Source: Novosphingobium sp. FSW06-99
GTDB taxonomy: Bacteria > Pseudomonadota > Alphaproteobacteria > Sphingomonadales > Sphingomonadaceae
DNA: 64,000 nt
Assembly: GCF_001519065.1 (NCBI RefSeq)
Contig: NZ_KQ954256.1
Location: 199,432-263,431 of the forward strand
Direction: 5' to 3'
Shown piece after piece: positions 18,057 to 27,474 of the stretch. The first letter of the stretch is position 1; every line of letters starts with the position of its first letter. The position numbers were made by a program, and so were the translations under genes. The notes below the pieces were generated by a model. It ran no database searches and was not told the origin of the DNA. It was given only the letters and a program-made list of their open reading frames with translations.

Positions 18057-19001
18057 ATGACAGCCAACCATCGCCGAATGGCGGGATTGCTGACCGGTCT
18101 GGCGAGTGTGGCAACGGCGGTTGCGGCGCAAGCCCAGCCTGCCGACATGCCGGCGGCGGTGGCGGCCCAGGCACCAGCCGAGCCGGGCGCGATCGCTCTT
18201 TATGGCGACAAGACGCCGGGCAGCGTGGCCGGCGAGAACTGGTCGTTGTATTTCGGGCGAGATTACAACGTGCGCAATGTCACGCGCCCGACACTCACCC
18301 CGGTGCTGCCCGACCCGGCCAAGGCGACCGGTGCGGCAGTGATCGTTGCGCCCGGCGGTGCCTTCATGGGCCTGTCGATGAGCCACGAAGGGTGGCAGGT
18401 GGCACATGCACTGGCCGAGCGCGGGATTGCCGCATTTGTGCTCAAATACCGGTTGTTGCCCACCCCGCCCGATGAAAAAACGGCGGGGGCATATATCTGG
18501 CAAAAGCTGTCGGCGGGCCTGGCCGATCCTGACGCAATGCCGACGCTGACCGATCCGTTGGCCACCGAGGACGGTCTGGCCGCGCTCGCGCTGGTGCGCG
18601 CCAACGCGGCGAAATGGGGCATCGCCCCGGCACGCATCGGCATGATCGGGTTTTCCGCCGGGGCGATGACCGCGCTGTCGACCGTGCTGGCCGCCGGGCC
18701 GGGCCAGGGTCCGGCGTTTTTCGGGTATATCTATGGCCCGCAGGCGCGGATCGACGTGCCCGCCGCCGCACCGCCAATGTTCGACGCGATCGCGCTCGAC
18801 GATCCGTTGTTCCCCCATCGCGGCTTTCCCATCGCCGAAGCGTGGCTGGCCGCCAGGCGTCCGGTGGAAATCCATGGCTATCAGAAGGGCAGCCACGGCT
18901 TTGGTCTGGGCGTGCCCGGCACCACCACCACGCTGGTGCTCGACGAATTCATCGCCTGGCTCGGCATGCAAGGGTTCCTGGCGCGAAAGGATGCACAATG
19001 A
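18057..19001 (+). CDS. Exported alpha/beta-hydrolase, probable carbohydrate acetylesterase
   Basis: This 314-residue alpha/beta-hydrolase has a signal peptide ending in AAQAQ (about 1-27). It has an oxyanion-hole PGGAF region, the nucleophile elbow GFSAG (Ser near residue 203), an acidic residue in the DDPLFPHRGF region and a C-terminal GSHGFGLG histidine. Family members are often called xylan or acetyl esterases. Its position between rhaD and rhaI suggests that it removes acyl groups from rhamnosides in the periplasm. GGGAGGGG precedes the ATG at 18057. It overlaps rhaI by 4 bases. The substrate is inferred from context only. Confidence 0.85.
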   Translation: MTANHRRMAGLLTGLASVATAVAAQAQPADMPAAVAAQAPAEPGAIALYGDKTPGSVAGENWSLYFGRDYNVRNVTRPTLTPVLPDPAKATGAAVIVAPGGAFMGLSMSHEGWQVAHALAERGIAAFVLKYRLLPTPPDEKTAGAYIWQKLSAGLADPDAMPTLTDPLATEDGLAALALVRANAAKWGIAPARIGMIGFSAGAMTALSTVLAAGPGQGPAFFGYIYGPQARIDVPAAAPPMFDAIALDDPLFPHRGFPIAEAWLAARRPVEIHGYQKGSHGFGLGVPGTTTTLVLDEFIAWLGMQGFLARKDAQ

Positions 19002-20287
19002 CTCTCCCCGTTTCCGCCGACCTGATTGCCGAACACAACCGCGCCCATGCCGATGCGCTGGAGGATGACTACGCCGCGCTGGGGCGCAAACTGGCGCGCG
19101 GCGGCGTCGATATCGATGCGATCAAGGCGCGCGTGGCCGGTTTCAGCGTGGCCGTGCCCAGTTGGGGCGCGGGGCGCGGGGGCACCCGCTTTGCCAAGTT
19201 CCCGATTCCCGGCGAGCCGACCAATATCCACGAAAAGCTGGAAGATTGCGCCGTCATCAACCAGCTCGGCCGCAGCACGCCACGCGTGTCCCCGCATTTC
19301 CCATGGGACAAAGTCAGCGATTACAAGGCGCTGCGTGAAGAGGCGGCAGAGCTTGGGCTGGGCTGGGACGCGGTCAATTCCAACACTTTTCAGGATCAGC
19401 CGGGGCAGGCGCGCACGTATGCCAATGGCTCGCTGTCGGCGCAGGATGCCGCCACGCGCCAGCAGGCGGTCGATCACAACATCGAATGCATCGAAATCGG
19501 CGTGCAACTGGGATCGACCGACCTGACCGTGTGGGTCGGCGACGGCACCAATTTTCCGGGGCAGCAGGATTTCGCGCGCAGCCTCGACCGCTATCTCGAC
19601 GGGGCATCGCAGATCCATGCCGCCCTGCCCGAGGGCTGGCGGATGCTGCTGGAACACAAGATGTTTGAACCGGCGTTCTATTCGACGGTGATCTCCGACT
19701 GGGGGTCCTCGATCCTCGCCGCACAGGAACTGGGGCCAAAGGCGAAATGCCTGGTCGATCTGGGACATCATGCGCCCAATGTGAACATCGAACAGATCGT
19801 CGCGCGACTGCACCGCTTTGGCAAGCTGGGCGGGTTCCATTTCAACGACAGCAAATATGGCGACGACGATCTCGATTCGGGCAGCATCAACCCGCACCAG
19901 CTATTCCTGGTGTTCAACGAACTGATCGAGGCCGAGCAGAACCCGCGAGACGGGTTCAACCCCAGTTATATGATCGACCAGTCGCACAATGTGACCGACC
20001 CGATCGAATCGATGCTGTCGAGCGCCGAGGCGATTGCCCAGTGCTTTGCCAAGGCCAGCCTGGTCGACCGCCCCGCGCTGCACGCCGCGCAAGCCGACAA
20101 CGACACGATGATGGCGTTTCAGGCGCTGCGCCGCGCCTATGGCATCGATGTCGCGCCGATCCTGGCCAAAGCGCGCGTCGAGGCGGGCGGGGCGTTTGAT
20201 CCGATCGCGGTCTATCGCGCCAGCCAATACCGCGCGCGCAAGGCGCAGATGCGCAAACCGGTCGGCCTGGGTGCAGGAATCGTCTGA
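18998..20287 (+). CDS. rhaI: L-rhamnose isomerase
   Basis: This 429-residue isomerase matches the RhaI (Pseudomonas-type) L-rhamnose isomerases of the xylose-isomerase-like fold and converts L-rhamnose to L-rhamnulose in the cytoplasm. Metal-binding segments are LLEHKMFEPAFY (Glu), CLVDLGHHAPN (Asp and His) and FHFNDSKYGDDDLDSG (His and Asp). The ATG at 18998 overlaps the esterase stop codon (ATGA) and is preceded by AAAGGA. An apparent upstream extension to 18614 lies within the esterase gene and is spurious. Confidence 0.96.
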   Translation: MTLPVSADLIAEHNRAHADALEDDYAALGRKLARGGVDIDAIKARVAGFSVAVPSWGAGRGGTRFAKFPIPGEPTNIHEKLEDCAVINQLGRSTPRVSPHFPWDKVSDYKALREEAAELGLGWDAVNSNTFQDQPGQARTYANGSLSAQDAATRQQAVDHNIECIEIGVQLGSTDLTVWVGDGTNFPGQQDFARSLDRYLDGASQIHAALPEGWRMLLEHKMFEPAFYSTVISDWGSSILAAQELGPKAKCLVDLGHHAPNVNIEQIVARLHRFGKLGGFHFNDSKYGDDDLDSGSINPHQLFLVFNELIEAEQNPRDGFNPSYMIDQSHNVTDPIESMLSSAEAIAQCFAKASLVDRPALHAAQADNDTMMAFQALRRAYGIDVAPILAKARVEAGGAFDPIAVYRASQYRARKAQMRKPVGLGAGIV

Positions 20288-20313
20288 AAAACAAACAGAA
20301 TCGGGAGAGAATC

Positions 20314-23300
20314 ATGAAACATCGCCGCCTGAAACTCGCCGCTTTGGCGGCTTGCGCGCTGATGCCGCTGACTATGGCGCGCGCCGATGATCTGGCCGAC
20401 CAGTTCCGCGACCCGCCCAATAGCGCGCGCCCGCGTGTGTGGTGGCACTGGATGAACGGCAACATCACCAAGGACGGGATCGCCAAGGATCTGGCCTGGA
20501 TGCAGGCGGTGGGCATCGGCGGCGTGCACGTGTTCGATGTCAACCTGCAAACCCCGCAGATTGTCGACCGGCGGCTGGTCTATATGACCCCGGAATGGAA
20601 GGATGCCTTCCACTTTGCGGTGACCGAGGCAGACCGGCGCGGGATGGAACTGGCGGTTGCCTCGTCGCCCGGCTGGAGCGAAACCGGCGGACCCTGGGTC
20701 ACCCCCGAAGACGGACTGAAGAAACTGGTGTGGAGCACGATCCGGCTGGCGCCCGGACAGCGCGCCAGTGCCCCGCTGGCCCCGCCGCCGGGCATCACCG
20801 GCCCGTTCCAGACGATAGCGTACCAACCCGGGCTGGCCGATGCGGTTTCGACCGGCAAGCCATCTGCGCCGCCGCACGATTATGGCGATGTGGCCGTGCT
20901 GGCAGTGCCGGTGCACGAAGCCGCGCTGATTAGACCAAGCGCCACAACCGGCGGCGGGCAGCCGCTCGATGCCACAAGGCTTGCCGGGGCGGATCTTGGC
21001 CAGGGCCTGTCGATCGCGCATCCCGCCGATGGCACCCCGGCGACGGTGATCCTGTCGTGGCCCACCGCGCAGACGGTGCGTTCGGCGCATGTGTTCATCG
21101 CCCATGCAAGCATGATGTTCGGCGGCGCGCTGGTCGCCCCGGTGATCGAGGCCAGCGATGATGGTCAGACCTGGCGCGCGGTCGCCGATGTGCCGGTGTC
21201 CGACGTGCCCACCACGGTCAGCTTTGCCCCGGTCACCGCGCGGCAATTCCGGCTGGTGCTGCGGCCAAAGGCGATGGTGATGGCCAACATGGGCGCGCCC
21301 GCGCCGGGCATCGTGATGCCCACACTGTTCGGCCCGCCGCAAGGCGCAGCGACCCCGCCGTGGGATCTGCGCCAGTTTGCGCTCGATGCCAGTCCGGCGG
21401 TCGACCGGTTCGAAACCAAGGCCGGGTTTGCGCTGACCATGGACTATTACACGCTGGCCGCGCCCGACGACCATGCAGCGGGGGCAAAGCCCGCCGAAGT
21501 GATTGACCTGACCGCGAAACTGGCCCCCGACGGGCATCTCGACTGGACCGCCCCGGCCTTGCCCGCGGGGTGGAACTGGCAGGTGATCCGGCTGGGCCAT
21601 TCGCTGCTGGGCACCACCAACCACCCGGCACCTGCCGAAGCAACCGGGCTGGAAGTCGACAAGTTCGATCCCGCTGCGGTCGAACGCTATATCACCCATT
21701 ACCTCGGCATGGTGCGCGATGCGGCGGGCCCAGGCCTGTTCGGCGCGCATGGCGTGACCGCGCTGCTCAACGATTCGATCGAAGTTGGCGCGGCCAACTG
21801 GACGCCGCGCATGCTCGACGCCTTTCGCGAACGGCGCGGCTATGACGCGACGCCATGGCTGCCTGCGCTCACCGGGGTGCTGATCGGATCGCGCGCCGAT
21901 ACCGACCGGTTCCTGTTCGACTGGCGCCGTACGCTGGCCGACCTGATGGCCTCTGCCCACTATGGCACGATCGCGCGCGTGGCGCATGACAACGGGCTGA
22001 AGCTCTATGGCGAGGCGCTGGAGGACAAGCGCCCCTCGCTGGGCGACGACATGGCGATGCGATCGCACGCCGATATTCCGATGTCGGCGCTATGGACATA
22101 TCCCCAAGGCAGCGCGCCCAACCCCAGTTATCTTGCCGACATGCGCGGTGCGGCCAGCGTGGCGCATGTCTATGGCCAGAACCTGGTCGCCGCCGAATCG
22201 ATGACATCGGCGCTCAGCTATTGGGCCGACAGCCCGCGCACGCTCAAGCATGTGATCGACACCGAATTCCTCAGCGGGGTGAACCGCCCGGTGGTGCACG
22301 AAAGCGCGCACCAGCCGGTCGATGACAAGCAGCCCGGCCTGTCGCTGATGATCTTTGGCCAGTTCTTCAACCGTCACGAAGCCTGGGCGCCGCTGGCGCG
22401 CGCCTGGGTCGACTATATGTCGCGCAATGCGCTGATGCTGCAACAGGGGCACTTTGTTGCCGATCTGGGCTATTTCTATGGCGAAGAGGCGCCGCTGACC
22501 GGGCTTTACGGGGAAACACCGGTGGCCGATGCGCCGGTCACCCATGGCTATGACTTCGTCAACGCCGATGCCCTGTTGCACGTGCTGACGAATGATGGCG
22601 ACACGCTGTCCACGCCGGGCGGCGCGCGCTATCGCGCGCTCTATCTGGGGGGCAGCAGCCGCCACATGTCGCTGATCGCGCTCGAACGTCTTGCCGCGCT
22701 GGTCGATCATGGCGCACGCGTGATCGGCCATCCGCCGGTCGGCGACCCGGGGCTGGCGGGGGCCGATGCGGCGCGTTATGCCGCGCTGGTGGCCCGGCTG
22801 TGGCCCGCCGGCGACGCGCAGGGCAGCGTCACCACAGTCGGCACCGGCCGCGTGGTGGTCGCCGCCGATGCAGAAAGCGGGCTGGCCGCGCTGGGCGTGG
22901 CGCCCGATCTGGCAGTGTCTGGCCGGGCGGACGTGGGCTTTGTTCATCGCCACTGGGCAGGCGGCGACGACTGGTTCGTGGTCAACCGCCAGCAGCACGC
23001 GCAGACATTCGAGGCGCGCTTTCGCATAACCGGCAAAGTGCCCGAACTGTGGCATGCCGAAACCGGGCGCAGCGAACCGGTCAGCTATCGCACCGAAGGC
23101 GGCGATACCGTGGTGCCCCTGGCGCTGACCGGCGAAGAATCGGTGCATGTGGTGTTCCGCCGCGCCGGGCCCGATCAGGCCGTGGTGCCGGTGGTGCAAC
23201 CGCGCGCACTGGCCAGCCTCGACGGCGCGTGGCGCGTGGCGTTTCAACCCGGACGCGGCGCGCCCGCCACGGCCACGCTGGCGCCGCTTGCCCCGCTAAA

Positions 23301-23688
23301 TGCCAATGCCGATTTCGGCATCAGCCATTTCGCCGGGGTGGCCACGTATACCCGCGATCTGGTTGCCCCGCGCGGCTGGCAACCGGGCCGGCCGCTGTGG
23401 CTCAATCTGGGCGATGTGCGCGAAATGGCCGAAGTGGTGGTCAATGGCAGGGTCGTCGGCACGGTCTGGCACGCACCGTTTCGGATCGATATCGGCGCCG
23501 CGCTGCATCCCGGCACCAATGCGCTGGAACTGCGGGTCGCGACGTTGTGGGTCAATCGCCTGATCGGCGATGCCGCGCCCGGGGTCAGCAAAGTCGCGTG
23601 GACCTCGCTGCCCACCTATCGCGCCGATGCGCCGTTGCGCCCGGCGGGGCTGATCGGCCCGGTCACACTGGAGGGCGCAGGGAAATAG
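20314..23688 (+). CDS. GH106 alpha-L-rhamnosidase, exported
   Basis: This 1124-residue enzyme has a signal peptide ending in MARAD (about 1-24) and a GH106 architecture. Catalytic-region sequence is PRVWWHWMNGNITKDGIAKDL-like at residues 40-60, then GIGGVHVFDVNLQTP, SPGWSETGGPWV and LYGEALEDKRPSLGDD. A C-terminal galactose-binding-like beta domain follows (LWLNLGDVREMAEVVVNG, TNALELRVATLWVNRL). GH106 enzymes hydrolyse terminal alpha-L-rhamnose; the family founder RhaM is from Sphingomonas, and a Novosphingobium member (RHA-P) acts on flavonoid glycosides such as naringin and rutin. GGGAGAG precedes the ATG. It lies in the rhaD-esterase-rhaI arm. Confidence 0.94.
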   Translation: MKHRRLKLAALAACALMPLTMARADDLADQFRDPPNSARPRVWWHWMNGNITKDGIAKDLAWMQAVGIGGVHVFDVNLQTPQIVDRRLVYMTPEWKDAFHFAVTEADRRGMELAVASSPGWSETGGPWVTPEDGLKKLVWSTIRLAPGQRASAPLAPPPGITGPFQTIAYQPGLADAVSTGKPSAPPHDYGDVAVLAVPVHEAALIRPSATTGGGQPLDATRLAGADLGQGLSIAHPADGTPATVILSWPTAQTVRSAHVFIAHASMMFGGALVAPVIEASDDGQTWRAVADVPVSDVPTTVSFAPVTARQFRLVLRPKAMVMANMGAPAPGIVMPTLFGPPQGAATPPWDLRQFALDASPAVDRFETKAGFALTMDYYTLAAPDDHAAGAKPAEVIDLTAKLAPDGHLDWTAPALPAGWNWQVIRLGHSLLGTTNHPAPAEATGLEVDKFDPAAVERYITHYLGMVRDAAGPGLFGAHGVTALLNDSIEVGAANWTPRMLDAFRERRGYDATPWLPALTGVLIGSRADTDRFLFDWRRTLADLMASAHYGTIARVAHDNGLKLYGEALEDKRPSLGDDMAMRSHADIPMSALWTYPQGSAPNPSYLADMRGAASVAHVYGQNLVAAESMTSALSYWADSPRTLKHVIDTEFLSGVNRPVVHESAHQPVDDKQPGLSLMIFGQFFNRHEAWAPLARAWVDYMSRNALMLQQGHFVADLGYFYGEEAPLTGLYGETPVADAPVTHGYDFVNADALLHVLTNDGDTLSTPGGARYRALYLGGSSRHMSLIALERLAALVDHGARVIGHPPVGDPGLAGADAARYAALVARLWPAGDAQGSVTTVGTGRVVVAADAESGLAALGVAPDLAVSGRADVGFVHRHWAGGDDWFVVNRQQHAQTFEARFRITGKVPELWHAETGRSEPVSYRTEGGDTVVPLALTGEESVHVVFRRAGPDQAVVPVVQPRALASLDGAWRVAFQPGRGAPATATLAPLAPLNANADFGISHFAGVATYTRDLVAPRGWQPGRPLWLNLGDVREMAEVVVNGRVVGTVWHAPFRIDIGAALHPGTNALELRVATLWVNRLIGDAAPGVSKVAWTSLPTYRADAPLRPAGLIGPVTLEGAGK

Positions 23689-23704
23689 CGCTACGACGGG
23701 CGCG

Positions 23705-24595
23705 ATGATCGATCCTCGCGCCTTGCGCATGTTTCACGAAGTTTGCGTCGCTGGCTCGATCAGCGGCGCAGCACGTGCATTGAACATTTCGCAACCGTCG
23801 GTATCCGCCGCGATCGCCGGGCTGGAATCACGGCTGGGCGTGGTGCTGTTCGAACGCACGCGCGCGGGCGTGGTGCTGACCCCGGCGGGCGAAGCCTTGC
23901 GCATCCGCGCGCAAAACCTCGACCACCTGCTGCGCGATGCAGAGGCCGACGTGGCCGCCGTGCGCGAAGGTGGGGTCGGCGCATTGCGCGTGGGGGGCAC
24001 CCCCGGCGCGCTGGTCAGCATGCTGCCCACCGGGGTTGCCGGTCTGGATCGCGAACTGGCGCACGTCTCGCTGTCGCTGATCGTGCGGTCCGACAGCGAA
24101 TTGACCGACATGTTGCGCTCTGGCGAGATCGAGCTGGCGTTCGTGACCACCGCGATCGAGGAACCCGCGCTCGATATCGCCGAACGCACGTTGCGCCACG
24201 ATCCGTTTGCGCTGCTGGTTGCCGCAGAGCACCCCTTGTCCGACAGCCCGATCTCGCTGAGCCAGACCGAAGGCCTGCGCTGGGTCCTGCCCGAAGCCGA
24301 AGGCGGGTTCCGCCGCCAGATCGAGGCGCTGTTCCTGGCCGCGGGGGTTGGCATTCCGCGCGATGTGGTGCGCTGTGATTCGCTGCTGGCGATGAAGGCG
24401 ATCGTGCGTGAAAGCCTGCGCGCGACCATCCTGCCGATCCATGTCGCGGCCAGCGAATTGCGCGACGGCGCCTTGCGCGCCATCCCGCTGGCCGAAGCGG
24501 CGACCAACCGTTCGGTCGGCGTCCATTGGTACAAGCCACGCGGGCTGTCCCCGCTGGCCAGCCGGCTGCTGGATCTGATCGAACATCATCCATAG
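23705..24595 (+). CDS. LysR-family regulator between the rhamnose and aromatic gene groups
   Basis: This 296-residue LysR-type regulator has an N-terminal winged helix-turn-helix (residues 1-60; GSISGAARALNISQPSVSAAI) and a C-terminal two-lobe effector domain. It starts 16 bases after the GH106 stop codon and may be transcribed with it. Its stop codon lies inside a perfect dyad (24590-24608) of the LysR T-N11-A type, about 85 bases before the amidohydrolase gene, so it probably controls the operon downstream. The ligand is unknown; a phenolic or ring-cleavage product is plausible from context. Confidence 0.92.
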   Translation: MIDPRALRMFHEVCVAGSISGAARALNISQPSVSAAIAGLESRLGVVLFERTRAGVVLTPAGEALRIRAQNLDHLLRDAEADVAAVREGGVGALRVGGTPGALVSMLPTGVAGLDRELAHVSLSLIVRSDSELTDMLRSGEIELAFVTTAIEEPALDIAERTLRHDPFALLVAAEHPLSDSPISLSQTEGLRWVLPEAEGGFRRQIEALFLAAGVGIPRDVVRCDSLLAMKAIVRESLRATILPIHVAASELRDGALRAIPLAEAATNRSVGVHWYKPRGLSPLASRLLDLIEHHP

Positions 24596-24656
24596 GCCAG
24601 GCCTATGGTAAGCGCAAAATCGCATATTTTACGCGATGCCTGAAACAGGCGTAAAA
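24590..24656. promoter_or_regulatory. Operator/promoter region of the aromatic operon with LysR-type dyad
   Basis: CCATAGGCCAGGCCTATGG at 24590-24608 is a perfect palindrome and contains ATAGGCCAGGCCTAT, an exact T-N11-A LysR motif. Further right are ATCGC/GCGAT (24619-24623 and 24633-24637) and the nested dyad TTTTACGC/GCGTAAAA (24627-24634 and 24649-24656), which encloses GCCTG-AAA-CAGGC. Together they form a dense control region before the GTG start at 24694, whose ribosome site is GGGAGAG near 24680. Confidence 0.6.
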
Positions 24657-24693
24657 CACCCCCAACAAGAATGCAAAACGGGAGAGACCTCGC

Positions 24694-25935
24694 GTGACCA
24701 CGCTGTTCACCAACGTGCGGATTTTCGACGGCACGGCCAATGCGCCCCGCCCCGGCAGCGTGCTGGTCGATGGCGATACCATCGCGCAAGTTGCCTATGA
24801 TCCCGCAACCATCGCACCCGCAGCGCACACGCACGTGATCGACGGCGATGGCCGCACGCTGATGCCCGGCATGATCGATGCCCACACGCACCTGACCTGG
24901 GGGTCGTCGGTCGAAAAGATCTATCACGCGTTCATCCTGCCCCCCGACGAACTGGAAGTGGCCGCCACGCGCAACGCGCGTGTGCTGCTCGATCATGGCT
25001 TTACCAGCCTGTGGTCTGGCGGGGCACTGGGCGATGGCATCGAAACCCGGCTGGCGGCGCGCATCGCGGCGGGCGAAACGCCCGGCCCCCGGCTGATCCC
25101 GTCGACGCTCGAACGCAGCCCCGAAGGCGATGGCATCGACACCGGCGACGTGTTCAATGGGCGCGGGCCCGACGCGATGCGCGCCTTCATGGCCTATTGC
25201 GCCGACCAAGGGGTAAAGACGGTCAAGCTGGTGGTGTCGGGCGAATCCGCGCTGAAACCGAACAGCCACACCGAAATCAACTACACACCCGAAGAAATGG
25301 ATGCCGCGCGCGAGGCGGCGCAGGCGCATGACCTGACCATCACCTGCCATGCCTATACCGATGAAGCGGTCGATCTGGCGCTGCGCGCCGGCGCGCGGAT
25401 CATCTATCACATGAGCTATATCAGCGATGCGATGGTCGAACGCCTCGCCGGGCTGAAGGACAGCGTGTTCTATGGCCCCGGCTGCGGCGTGTCGGTCGCC
25501 GCGCTCGAAGCGAGCCCACCGCCGCATATCGACATGAGCGGCATGAAGCATTCCGCCGCCGAGCGCATGGCGCTCGAATGCGCGCTGGTGCCCCGGCTGA
25601 AGGATGCGGGCCTGCGCGTGCTGATCGGCGGCGACTATGGCTTTCCGTTCAATCCGATCGGCCGCAATGCGCGTGATCTGGCGCATTTCGTCGATCATTT
25701 CGGCTATTCCCCGATCGAGGCGCTGGCCGCCGCGACCAGCCTGGGCGGGCAACTGACCGGGGCAAAAGTCGGCGAAATCCGCGCGGGCTGGCTGGCCGAC
25801 CTGCTGCTGGTCGATGGCGATCCCACCACCGATGTGACCGTTTTGCAGGATAAGGACCGCCTGAGCGCGATCATGCTGGGAGGGGCGTTTCACAAGCTGA
25901 CTTTGCCCGAAACGACCCCGGCGGCGGCAGGTTGA
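24694..25935 (+). CDS. Amidohydrolase-superfamily enzyme
   Basis: This 413-residue metal-dependent hydrolase is of the imidazolonepropionase/prolidase-like amidohydrolase branch. The metal-binding HxH is DAHTHLTWG (residues 62-70); further ligands are likely in KTVKLVVSG, TCHAYTD, IIYHMSYIS and GGDYGFPFNP. It has no signal peptide and should be cytoplasmic. It is the first gene of an eight-gene operon with aromatic-degradation enzymes. Superfamily members in aromatic pathways can be lactonases, amidases or decarboxylases, and the reaction here cannot be fixed. The start is a GTG with GGGAGAG upstream. Confidence 0.85.
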   Translation: MTTLFTNVRIFDGTANAPRPGSVLVDGDTIAQVAYDPATIAPAAHTHVIDGDGRTLMPGMIDAHTHLTWGSSVEKIYHAFILPPDELEVAATRNARVLLDHGFTSLWSGGALGDGIETRLAARIAAGETPGPRLIPSTLERSPEGDGIDTGDVFNGRGPDAMRAFMAYCADQGVKTVKLVVSGESALKPNSHTEINYTPEEMDAAREAAQAHDLTITCHAYTDEAVDLALRAGARIIYHMSYISDAMVERLAGLKDSVFYGPGCGVSVAALEASPPPHIDMSGMKHSAAERMALECALVPRLKDAGLRVLIGGDYGFPFNPIGRNARDLAHFVDHFGYSPIEALAAATSLGGQLTGAKVGEIRAGWLADLLLVDGDPTTDVTVLQDKDRLSAIMLGGAFHKLTLPETTPAAAG

Positions 25936-25941
25936 GGATCG

Positions 25942-27474
25942 ATGATGTCCACAAGTCCTGCCTATGACGTTGCGATTATCGGCTGTGGCCCGGTCGGCGC
26001 GCTGGCCGCCTGCCTGCTTGGCAAGGCCGGGCTGTCGGTCGTCGTGCTCGAACAGGAACTGACGCATTATCCGCTGCCGCGCGCGGTGCACCTCGATCAC
26101 GAGATGATGCGGCTGTTCCAGACCGCCGGCGTGATCGACCGAGTGCTGCCCGATATGATCGATACCGACGGGCACCTGCATGTTGGCGCGGATCACCAGG
26201 CCATCCGCTATATGGGCACGGTCGGGCTGGCGCGCCCGTTCGGCTGGTCGAACGACTGGTTCTTCTATCAGCCCGAACTTGAAACGCATCTGCGCGCAGG
26301 CTTTGCGGCCTTTGCGCATGTTTCGCTCAAACTGGGTGCGGAATTCGCCGCGATCGATCAGGACGAACACGGCGTGCGCGTCGGGTTCGATCAGGACGGC
26401 ACGGCGCACACCGTCACCGCGCGCTGGGCGATTGCCTGCGATGGGTCGCGCAGCCCGGTGCGCAAGGCGCTGGGGATCACGCTCGACGATCTCGATTTCG
26501 AGGAACCCTGGCTGGTGGTCGACGCGCATGTCGATGGGCCGGTGGCGTTCCCCGCGATTGCCGGGGTGCCGCCCGAGGCGGATCTGCAACGCCTGTCGGT
26601 GATGATGTGCGATCCCCGTCGCCCCGCGACGGTGGTGCCGGGCCGGGGCAACCATCGCCGCTGGGAACTGATGCTGCTGCCCGGCGAAGACGATGCGGCG
26701 ATGATGGCGCCCGACCGGGTTGCCGAACTGCTCAAGCCCTATGTCGGCGAAGTGCCGCACACCATCGTGCGTTCGGCGACGTATCGCTTTCACGGGCTGG
26801 TGGCGCACCGCTGGCAACAGGGCCGGGTGTTTCTGGCGGGCGACGCCGCGCACCAGACCCCACCGTTCTTTGGCCAGGGCATGTGCCATGGACTGCGCGA
26901 TGTGGCCAATCTGGCGTGGAAGATGGCGGCGATCGTGCAGGACGGCGCCAATGCGGCCATTCTCGATACCTACCAGGGCGAACGCGATCCGCATGTGCGC
27001 GCGGTGATCGGCGCGGCGGTCGCGACGGGGCGCTATATCTGCGAACTCGATCCCGCCAAGGCCGCCGCGCGCGATGCCGAGATGGTGGCGCGCGCCGCGG
27101 CCCAGGCCGGGACGCCCCAGACCGCCGCCGATCTGGTGCCGCCGATCAGCCACGGCGTGGTGCTGACCGGCAGCGCGGGCGCGGGCGAACGCTTCATCCA
27201 GCCGGTGCTGGCCGACGGGCGCAAGCTTGATGACGCCACCGGGCAAGGCTGGCGGCTGTTTGCCGCCGCCACCGTCCCCCCGGCCGCAGGTATCACCACC
27301 GTCGATGCAACCCTGTTGGACGATGCCGGGGCCGTGGTCCAATGGCTGGCCGCACGAAATGCCCCGGCGGTGCTGGTGCGCCCCGATCACTATGTGTTCG
27401 GCACCGGTACACCCGCCGCGCTGATCGCGGCACACACCGCCGCGCTTGGCCTGATGGCGGAGACTGTCGCATGA
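25942..27474 (+). CDS. FAD-dependent aromatic hydroxylase (MhpA/PHBH-like)
   Basis: This 510-residue class A flavoprotein monooxygenase has all three fingerprints: the dinucleotide loop GCGPVGALAA (residues 14-23), the DG motif ACDGSRSPVRK (about 165) and the GD motif FLAGDAAHQTPPFFGQG (about 296-312). Its length and C-terminal thioredoxin-like tail resemble MhpA and related phenol or phenylpropionate hydroxylases rather than the shorter PHBH. It would use NAD(P)H and O2 to hydroxylate a phenolic ring before cleavage. It follows the amidohydrolase by 6 bases and overlaps the next gene by 4. Confidence 0.92.
   Translation: MMSTSPAYDVAIIGCGPVGALAACLLGKAGLSVVVLEQELTHYPLPRAVHLDHEMMRLFQTAGVIDRVLPDMIDTDGHLHVGADHQAIRYMGTVGLARPFGWSNDWFFYQPELETHLRAGFAAFAHVSLKLGAEFAAIDQDEHGVRVGFDQDGTAHTVTARWAIACDGSRSPVRKALGITLDDLDFEEPWLVVDAHVDGPVAFPAIAGVPPEADLQRLSVMMCDPRRPATVVPGRGNHRRWELMLLPGEDDAAMMAPDRVAELLKPYVGEVPHTIVRSATYRFHGLVAHRWQQGRVFLAGDAAHQTPPFFGQGMCHGLRDVANLAWKMAAIVQDGANAAILDTYQGERDPHVRAVIGAAVATGRYICELDPAKAAARDAEMVARAAAQAGTPQTAADLVPPISHGVVLTGSAGAGERFIQPVLADGRKLDDATGQGWRLFAAATVPPAAGITTVDATLLDDAGAVVQWLAARNAPAVLVRPDHYVFGTGTPAALIAAHTAALGLMAETVA

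Noticed and set aside
15679-18174. 831-codon open frame opposite rhaD
   Set aside because: It covers the rhaK start and the rha promoter, has no recognisable motif and has the composition of a shadow frame; rhaD is unambiguous.
18614-18997. N-terminal extension of the rhamnose isomerase
   Set aside because: It lies entirely within the esterase gene in another frame; the isomerase has its own ribosome site and a 4-base coupling overlap at 18998.
24586-27435. 949-codon open frame on the minus strand opposite the amidohydrolase and hydroxylase genes
   Set aside because: It is a mirror of GC-rich codons on the plus strand: low-complexity Arg/His/Gly-rich translation, no domain, and the plus-strand genes have clear motifs and ribosome sites.
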